This document shows, in pieces, positions 56,948 through 64,000 of a stretch of 64,000 bases of DNA; the first letter of the stretch is position 1; each line of letters opens with the position of its first letter. Source of the DNA: Pomphorhynchus laevis (lineage: Eukaryota; Acanthocephala; Palaeacanthocephala; Echinorhynchida; Pomphorhynchidae). The notes beneath the pieces were generated by a model. The model was not told where the DNA came from and did not search any database. It worked only from the letters and a program-made list of their open reading frames with translations. A program made the translations under genes and the position numbers. Where the stretch lies: positions 186,001 to 250,000 of the forward strand of contig WNNJ02003300.1 in the NCBI GenBank assembly GCA_012934845.2, given 5' to 3'.

Positions 56948-58130
56948 TCAACAACAATTTCTTGACAAGAAATAAATATAAAAGTAAACTAGATTTTTCT
57001 TGTCAACCACTGGTTCGGGTGTCGGATTGTGGAGGGCGTGCACGACCAAACTACTCCAGGCATCATGCTCAAGGGGTACAAACCAGAGTTCTTTTTCAGA
57101 TAGCCCAATGCGTTCTTCGGCCAGTTTCGATATTTGATCTCTACACCGGTATCGAGGTCTATCTCGAGGTCGCGTTCCAGAGAGTCCAGCCTGGAAACCC
57201 TTTCGGGGAAGGCGATCATTACACATCCACATAAAGTGTCCTAGCCACCTCAACTGACTTTCTTCGATGTGGAGAAGCAGCGATTTTACTACGAGTCATT
57301 ACAGGATGACCGAATTCTTAACCTTATCTCTAAGACCGGTCACACCGCTAAGAAACCTCATTTAGATATATTGTATCCGAGATATTATTCTTTCGGTCAT
57401 TACCCAAAGCATATGACCATAGGTTAAGATATGAACGAAGATTGCGTGGTAAACCGAAAGCTTCGCTTGAAGACTCAACTCTCGCTGTACCACGACAGAC
57501 CTGTACAAAGAACGCATTGATGCGTTAGCTACACATATCTGCATCTCAATCTCCTTGATTTTTCTGCCGTCCCTCGATAACAATACATTAAGATACTTGA
57601 AGTCCTCCACATCAGGAAGAATCTTCCCCAACTCGGGTTGACATTGACACCTGAATCCGAGATGAACACATAGAGACAGTCTTGGAGGTACTAAACAACA
57701 TCCCTGCTGCTTGGCATTTCATTGTAAATCGATCTAGTAGGTATTGTAAATCCTCAGGACAAGCAGCCAACAAAACAACGTCATTTGCAAAAAGCAGATA
57801 TGGTATCCAGAATGAACCGAACTGAAGACTGACATCCGACTGAGCAGCCCCTCTCGTAATTTTGTCAATGTAAACAAGTAACAAACGTTGAGACAAATAA
57901 CAAACCTAACAAAGCCTAACGCCCACTGAAAATGATTCATACTTCCTACCTAGAACAAGAACACAAATCATACGTTGTTCATACAGAGAGACCACAGCTA
58001 CGCGAAGATAGTTTAGAATGATTGAGCGAGCTTCGAAGACCGTTCAAGGATAGTTGAGAGTGTAAAAAGCTGATCAGTAGTTCCACGACCTGGACAGAAG
58101 CCGCATTGTTCCTCTTGCAACTATCTATAA
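56948..58130 (-). mobile_element. LINE RT (RTE/Rex-like), decayed copy B
   Basis: Second copy of the 6.3-7.9 kb family: LLFANDVVLLAACPEDLQYL, GKILPDVEDFKYLNVLLSRD, SMRSLYRSVVVQRELSLQAK, YGHMLWVMTERIISRIQ, RWLGHFMWMCNDRLPRKGFQ. 5' portion carries a deletion relative to copy A. The C-terminal frame (101 codons, 57,253-56,948) is better preserved than in copy A. Confidence 0.87.
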
Positions 58131-58445
58131 AAATATAATCATATAGAAAATAGCAAAATATATAAATCAACACAATAATATTAAAATTACATTTAAAATT
58201 ATCAGCAAAAAATGTTTATGGATGGATAATAAATAATATACTTTGTATCAGAATAAGATACGATATATATTGTATATTGTATATATATTGTATATTGTAT
58301 AAACAATATCATATATTGTTTTTATGATACATAAATTGTTAATGTATAATTTTACGTCATTAACATGCATTTGACCCCGCTGTTATGTTGGGTCGAAGAA
58401 TAGGGGCAGAAACCTGATTACATTGCAGTTTCTGATTGCTAAGGA
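58131..58445 (+). mobile_element. Naiad-like 3' end with structured motif
   Basis: Diverged copy: end of the coding region (ATGGATGGATAATAAATAA), a TA/TG-rich expansion, then GACCCCGCTGTTATG, GGGTCGAAGAATAGGGGC, AGAAACCTGATTACATTGC. The unit stops soon after. Confidence 0.75.
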
Positions 58446-58727
58446 ACTGAATAATGCTTATACTTAATGCTTATATTAATTATAATATAACATTAACTTT
58501 TTTAACGCTTCTACTTTAAATTGAAAATTTATTGTTATTTCTGTGAAATAATCAAAGAAACTCATTTTGAATGAGTACCTTCAAAATAAATTAGTATTTT
58601 TAATGTATTTCGCTGTTTGTATAATTCTTGATACGCAACTTACTTGGTAATAGGAGACTTACGTGATACTTTTCCCAAGCCGAGTAATAATAACTTATAC
58701 GTGTTGATTAATCACTGATACGTGAGT

Positions 58728-59927
58728 TCGCCAAGCGAACCAATTTTAGTGTTTTTAGCGCACATATCAGACACTATATATTATCTAATCATTTTAATGC
58801 ATTTTGATTGTTTAAAGCCTTGGATAGCTTTAAATCACTTGTAAAAATTGTTTACGTTGTTTGACAATTACGAATTATCGTTATCTAAATGAAGTTGCTG
58901 CTATAATGATTAGAAAGTCGACGTAAACAAACTAAATACATTGAAAATGCATTCTTGTCCCACATTCTAGACATGATATAAATTTGAATCATTTAAATAA
59001 TCTACTCAGTTTGGTTTGAACACACAATTGTTTATACCTTATCTAATCATTTTTATCAGTTTTGCTGTTTATAAATTAATTGAAATCTTAAAATATTGTT
59101 TCTACGATTAGATAAGTGAATTATTTGATCAATGTTGATTGATCAAATTGTCTGATAACAAGGTTAATGTAAACAAATTGATTTACAATAATATAAACAT
59201 TGAAATCTTAAAAGATTGTTTCTACGATTAGATAAGTGAATTATTTAATCAATGTTGATTGATCAAATTGTCTGATAACAAGCTTAATGTAAACAAATTG
59301 ATATACAATAATATAAACATTGAAATCTTAAAAGATTGTTTCTACGATTAGATAAGTGAATTATTTAATCAATGTTGATTGATCAAATTGTCTGATAACA
59401 AGCTTAATGTAAACAAATTGATATACAATAATATAAACATTGTAATCTTAAAAGATTGTTTCTACGATTAGATAAGTGAATTATTTAATCAATGTTGATT
59501 GATCAAATTGTCTGATAACAGGGTTAATGTAAACAAATTGATTTACAATAATATAAACATTTTTACAAAGAGTAAAACTGAAAATTCGCCAACGAATCAA
59601 TTTAAGTGTTTTTAGCACACATATCGGACACCAAATATTTATAAACTTAATTTTATCTAATCGTTTTAATGAATTTTGATTGTTTATGTTGTTTAACAAT
59701 TACGAATTATCGTTATCTAAATGAAGTTGCTGCTATAATGATTAGAAAGTCGACGTAAACAAACTAAATACATTGAAAATGCATTCTTGTCCCACATTCT
59801 AGACATGATATAAATTTGAATCATTTAAATAATCTACTCAGTTTGGTTTGAACACACAATTGTTTATACCTTATCTAATCATTTTTATCAGTTTTGCTTT
59901 TTATAAATTAATTGAAATGGAAAAGAG
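58728..59927. repeat. Pair of about 350-bp direct repeats flanking a 120-bp tandem
   Basis: 58,728-59,083 and 59,583-59,927 are direct repeats with identical blocks (GAAGTTGCTGCTATAATGAT, AGAAAGTCGACGTAAAC, TTCTTGTCCCACATTCTAG). Between them lie four 120-bp units. No coding potential. Type of element unknown. Confidence 0.88.
59079..59560. repeat. 120-bp tandem repeat, four copies
   Basis: Units begin at 59,079, 59,199, 59,319 and 59,439 (ATTGAAATCTTAAAAGATTG), with only a few differences. Each contains ACGATTAGATAAG, the inverse of the CTTATCTAATC-type sequence in the flanking direct repeats, and TCAATGTTGATTGATCAA. Confidence 0.93.
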
Positions 59928-60748
59928 TGAAGTTATAATTCATTTTGTAAGTTCACGTTTCAAAATGTGCATTACCTATGATCATAAACTATTGATGCCT
60001 TACCGTTTTACAAAGACGTTGACATCTTACACCTGCGCATGTATCGGGTACTGAACTCATTGCTCACGGCTAGCTGCATCGAACATGAGTTGTCCTTTAT
60101 TGCCAAATCCAAAAAAGTTGGATTACCAACACAAGTATAGAATGATGGTTTTGAGTAGCTCATGACTTGTTGCGATATATATTTTATTGGATTAACTCAA
60201 TGCAACCCAACAACATGTTATTTGTAATGAAGAAAGCCAAGATGAAGAAAGTGATGATTTTATGTGATGCGTGAAGCCGACCGGAAGCTAATTTTTTAAC
60301 TATTTGGTGAAATGTCATATGTTCTGTTGTAAGGTATTTATTGCACCCATCAAACAGATTATTTTTAATAAAACAGATTATTAAAAAAATCGGTTTTGAT
60401 TGATTCTGCTGCAAACTTCAAAAGTTAAAATTTATTTCTTTTGTCACTGAACTTGCACAGAATCCCCTAATCACGTAACTAGAATATGATTCGATTTAGT
60501 TTTCCAATTAACTTATATGTATAGGGATAATTGAAGAATTAGTAAATTAAGTTCAATTGCTAAATAATTGTACAATTCTATATTAAACATAGACTGTGTT
60601 CTGTGATTTTAGATCTAATAAATGGTTGATATTCTTTACAAAATCAACAGTGGATATTCTGCATCACTGGCTGTAATCGATCAGTTTCATAGTTTCGAGA
60701 ATGTACGCCTTTGCTATTGCTTATTAATTTTTAGTTTAACTTTTACAG

Positions 60749-60922
60749 GATAGAAATTCTGCTGGCACGATGAGGGCTATAGCTGGCGGTCTCGTTGCAT
60801 GTTCATGTTCAGTTAACAAACTTACAGAGGAAATAAAGTTCTTGACTGATTTAATCCTAAAGTTAGCGCAATCAACTGAGTTAAACAATCTATTTCTGTA
60901 TACTATGAAAATGCTACAAGAG
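60749..60922 (+). CDS. Isolated internal exon of an unrecognised host gene
   Basis: 174 nt, 58 codons, phase 0 at both ends, acceptor TAACTTTTACAG and donor GTAATT. Encodes DRNSAGTMRAIAGGLVACSC, EEIKFLTDLILKLAQS and NNLFLYTMKMLQE; the only open phase is the one compatible with the splice sites. Leucine-rich helices suggest an alpha-solenoid or helical protein, but I do not recognise it. No partner exon could be shown, so it may be a real exon of a gene with long introns, or chance. Confidence 0.5.
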
Positions 60923-60984
60923 GTAATTGAAGAAAGTTAATATTTCGCATTTTAGCTCTGTCTTTTGATAAAAAAATATAGTAA

Positions 60985-61330
60985 AATTAAATCAGCTAAC
61001 TGAGTCCACGTATTTAATATAATTATAAAATAAACAAAACATAATAATGCTAAATCAAAATTTAATAATTAAATAATAAAATTAATAATTGTTTTTAGAT
61101 TTTCTATAATTTAAATCAAGTTAAAATAAAAAATGAAATTTAAAATGAAAGTCAATTTTTATGAATTGACTAATAAATAACAGACTTTGTATCAAAATAC
61201 AGATTAGTGGTCATCAGGAGGAAGTGCTATGTTATCAGGTTTCAGCCTCTATTCCCCGACCCAACATACAAACGTGGCAAAATACGCTCTAATGACGTAT
61301 TTTTTCTAATGAAATTTAATTATTTAGTGT
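60985..61330 (-). repeat. Solo Naiad-like terminal unit
   Basis: Antisense from TTAAATCAG and CTAACTGAGTCCACG to the structured motif at 61,205-61,300, including hairpin GTCAATTTTTATGAATTGAC. No coding attached. Confidence 0.85.
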
Positions 61331-61679
61331 ACCTTATTCTAATACAATTCATATTTATCTTTAAAAATTTTCTTCTTAAATTAATTTTTAATAATATTTT
61401 GTTGATTTGTATTTTGTAAATGTGATATTTTAATATTTTCTTGATGCATAATTCTACATTATAAGAAAAAGAAAACAATCATCACATTTGTTTGACCGAT
61501 TCATTACACTTTTGCCGATAAGTGTGACAATCAGTGGGAACTGAGTGTTTTAGCGCTGTGCTCTAAATGACGAATATTATAAATATTCGTCTATAATTTA
61601 AATTTTCTATAATTTAAAATAAAATATAATATAAAATATAATACATTAATAAAGTAATATCTTTTTTTTCATTAAAAAA

Positions 61680-62645
61680 GAATATCTTTTTCCGAATATA
61701 AGGTTAATTAATTTTACTAACGCTTCTTTAATATCTACTAAATCTAGATTTGTATAAAGCGTACTAATTAAATCAGCTAACTGAGTCTACGTATTGCTAT
61801 AATTAATATAATTATAAAATAAACAAAACATAATAATGTAAATCAAAATTTAATAATTAAATAATAAAATTAATAATTGTTTTTAGATTTTCTATAATTT
61901 TAATCAAGTTAAAATCGTACGTATTTATATTTTGAAAATTTATTCCTTTTGTCTGTTCTAAAAATTCTTTTGTAGAATTAATACTGAAATAGTGTTTTAT
62001 ACCAGTATTAATTTCGATTACCTTGCAATATTTTTTAAAGTGTGCTTTAATTACTTTAAGTATTTTATTCATATAGACAGAAAGTGGTTTTAATGTACAT
62101 TTAAACGCACTACATATGAACCTAGGTTTTATTGGATTTTTATGTAATTTTGGATTCCAATATAATATAGGTATAGTTTTATTATCTGATTCAACCTTTA
62201 TACCCTTTTTATCAATTAAAGAACAGTCACTTGTAATAAATGTTTCTAAACTCAACTTACTACGTTCATATGCTCGATTTACATTTAAATCATTAGAATT
62301 AACCTCTTTCATTAGTATATCATAATAAAGCTTTTTGCATATGAAGACAAAGTTATTACTAGCTTTATCAATAGTTGTTATTATATACTTAGTCTTTAAT
62401 TCAGTAAGTTCTTTATACATATCTTTATTAATTTTATCTTTCCTTTTATAATTGTTTGTTATTTTCATTTTATTTTTAATTTTATCAAATATATAATCTT
62501 TCCAAATTTTTATCTTAGATATATTCGAGCTTTCACTATTAATCAGCTTACTAAAGTAATCATTTAAGTTATTATATAACGAACTGTAAATTTTATTTTT
62601 GTCGTTGTTGTTATTTAATCTATATTTATACACTTTTGATAGCAG
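61680..62645 (-). mobile_element. Naiad-like Penelope element, RT front half
   Basis: One long frame of 258 codons (62,633-61,857 including the insert): NSESSNISKIKIWKDYIFDK, TIDKASNNFVFICKK, ILYWNPKLHKNPIKPRFIC, EFLEQTKGINFQNINTYDF, then interrupted by a terminal-unit insertion and continued to 61,680. Belongs with the nuclease/linker part at 63,030-64,000; between them lies about 390 bp of foreign sequence. Confidence 0.9.
61768..61912 (-). repeat. Terminal-unit fragment inserted into the RT gene
   Basis: Last about 145 bp of the terminal unit (from AACTTGATT to CGTAGACTCAGTTAGCTG and TTTAA on the minus strand) inserted between GCGTACTAA and AAATCGTACGTA. It is truncated at its 5' side and exact at its 3' end. 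Confidence 0.9.
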
Positions 62646-63030
62646 CTTTCTTTGAAGAACTTAGCAAAAGAGATGGCTAAGTCTGAGGATACGAAGGATA
62701 TCCTGTAGTAGTTATTTATCACTCTTGCAGAGTTAAACATAACTCTATTAGGTTGTGTATTAATAAATTTTCTCAAAAATTCGTTGAAATACTGTTTTTT
62801 TTTGCATTGGAATTGTGGGAGTAATGCTAACCAGATTAAGGAGTGTCTTAATCGGAGGAAGATTAAGATTAATCACGATTTAGAACAGTGAAGTTAATAA
62901 CCTCAATTTCTTCAGATTGCTTGAACTTGATTTATAGATCATTTTACATTACAATAACCGTCTATTATACAACTTAACTTATAAACTATACAATTTTTCT
63001 GTTACATTTAGAAGATCTAAAATAAAAATC
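62646..63030. other. Foreign stretch inside the Naiad-like copy
   Basis: Sequence such as GCAAAAGAGATGGCTAAGTC interrupts the element between linker and RT. Around 62,940-63,020 it includes pieces of the linker and cysteine-cluster region. No coding or repeat class recognised for the rest. Confidence 0.5.
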
Positions 63031-64000
63031 ATAATACCCTTTTGATAGCAGCTTTCTTAATTCACAATTTTCAATTAATTCTAGATTATGGGTACATATA
63101 TGTTCATTTATTTTATCAAAACTAAGACTTTTACAATTGCATTCTGTTTCCATTGTTTCTAATATTATCGTTACATATTGATTTTAATTCTTTATTATAA
63201 TTACAAATTTTTCGTCCTAATGGTGGTAGGAGTTTATACCTTATTTTAGGAATATATTTACTTAAATCTGACCCTATTATTTCTTTACTTTTAGAATTAT
63301 TTAAAAGTCCGGCTATATTTATGTTATCTATACATTTATTAATAAAGTTTATGGTTAATGTATATTTTCTATTGTTATTATTTACATTTATTGTATGATT
63401 ATAGTATTTTGTATTACAATAACTGTCTATTATACAACTTAGCCTATTATAGTCGTTAATTAATTTTTGATTTATTGAACATATGATATCTTTAGAAAAA
63501 CTTTTATATTTACATAAAGATCTTTTAGCTTATTATCACTTAAAAGTTGTTTTAATATTTCTAATTGTTCATTTATATACATATCTTTTTTAATATTTTT
63601 AACTCTATTTTTCCTATTCCTTTTATCACCATGACTTCTTGGTTTGCGTTTAACCGGATTATTATAATATAGTTGTTTATTATGTATTATACTACTTCTG
63701 CCAATTCCTTGTACCACGTCATTCAATCCTAATGGGTACATGGAATTAAGCGTTTTAATCCAAAAATCTTCTTTTTCTAATAGTTTTTGATTTAATATAG
63801 AAATGTTTTCTTCGATAATATGTTCTAAAATAAATAATTTACAGTTTTTAATATCATGTCCTATTAATCTCATATGTTATGAAATATAGTTTGACTATTA
63901 TGCTGTATATTATATATGTGTTGCCTAAACCTAGTTTTTAACATTTGATATGTTTTTCCTATATATTGCAATCCACATGTACATTGTATAAGATACACTA
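63030..64000 (-). mobile_element. Naiad-like Penelope element, GIY-YIG nuclease and linker, cut by right edge
   Basis: Minus strand, from the right edge: YLIQCTCGLQYIGKTYQMLK (GIY-YIG core), HKHMRLIGHDIKNCKLFILE, EKEDFWIKTLNSMYPLGLND, VVQGIGRSSIIHNKQLYYNN, a basic linker, and near 63,150 ETECNCKSLSFDKINEHICT. The nuclease precedes the linker and RT. Minor frame interruptions. The extreme N-terminal cysteine cluster is beyond the window. Confidence 0.9.

Overview
This is animal (invertebrate-like) nuclear DNA: very AT-rich, intron-bearing, and mostly dead or decaying retroelements. I cannot name the species. There is no sign of prokaryotic operons, CRISPR arrays, rRNA or tRNA genes. The main host gene is a kinesin read right to left. 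I found five exons by joining splice-phase-compatible pieces: 34,393-34,196, 18,661-18,567, 11,229-11,035, 9,064-8,977 and 3,169-3,051. Together they give about 231 residues of a motor domain, with P-loop GQTGTGKT and switch I NYSSSRSH. The gene runs off the left edge before switch II. Its four visible introns (about 15.5, 7.3, 2.0 and 5.8 kb) hold most of the transposons in the left half. A second, isolated host-like exon lies at 60,749-60,922 on the + strand.

Retroelements, by class. (1) An AT-rich Penelope-like family with its GIY-YIG nuclease N-terminal to the RT (permuted, Naiad-like order), in many fragments: 4.8k, 12.7-13.8k, 15.1-17.3k, 18.7-22.6k, 27-29.8k, 50k, 54k, 58k, 61.7-64k. 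Its roughly 370-bp 3' terminal unit also occurs alone many times. (2) A canonical Penelope type with C-terminal GIY-YIG (RT at 1-1,430, nuclease at 25.9-26.3k). (3) LINEs: a Jockey/I/R1-like element (full-length-scale copy 38.7-42.6k, 3' fragment 1.7-2.9k), an L2/CR1-like element (30-34k), a RTE/Rex-like RT family (6.3-7.9k and 56.9-58.1k), and a LINE remnant split by an insertion (37.5-38.7k plus 42.6-43.1k). (4) An RT family with a (D)K.PG.RP(I)G box and a probable C-terminal PD-(D/E)XK-type nuclease, in four copies (23-25.7k, 35.5-36.1k, 45.0-47.9k, 51.3-52.3k).

The most unusual signal is RNA-level. A 370-bp tandem repeat (43,813-44,853) and related single units at 18.1k and 26.5k contain all three strands of a hammerhead ribozyme core (CUGAUGA, CGAAA, NUH) with matching stems I, II and III. 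Stems I-III change in a compensatory way between the 44k and 18k copies. The strands are in a permuted order (GAAA strand, then CUGAUGA strand, then cleavage strand), so a simple hammerhead can form only across adjacent tandem units or as a pseudoknot. The same cyclic order is visible in the terminal unit of the Naiad-like element and in a 314-bp tandem repeat at 14-15k. These units sit, in one consistent orientation, inside solo copies of the Penelope-like terminal unit. This looks like a retrozyme-like system parasitic on the Penelope-like element, with an unusual hammerhead topology. All of it is inferred by eye and needs a covariance model and transcript data.
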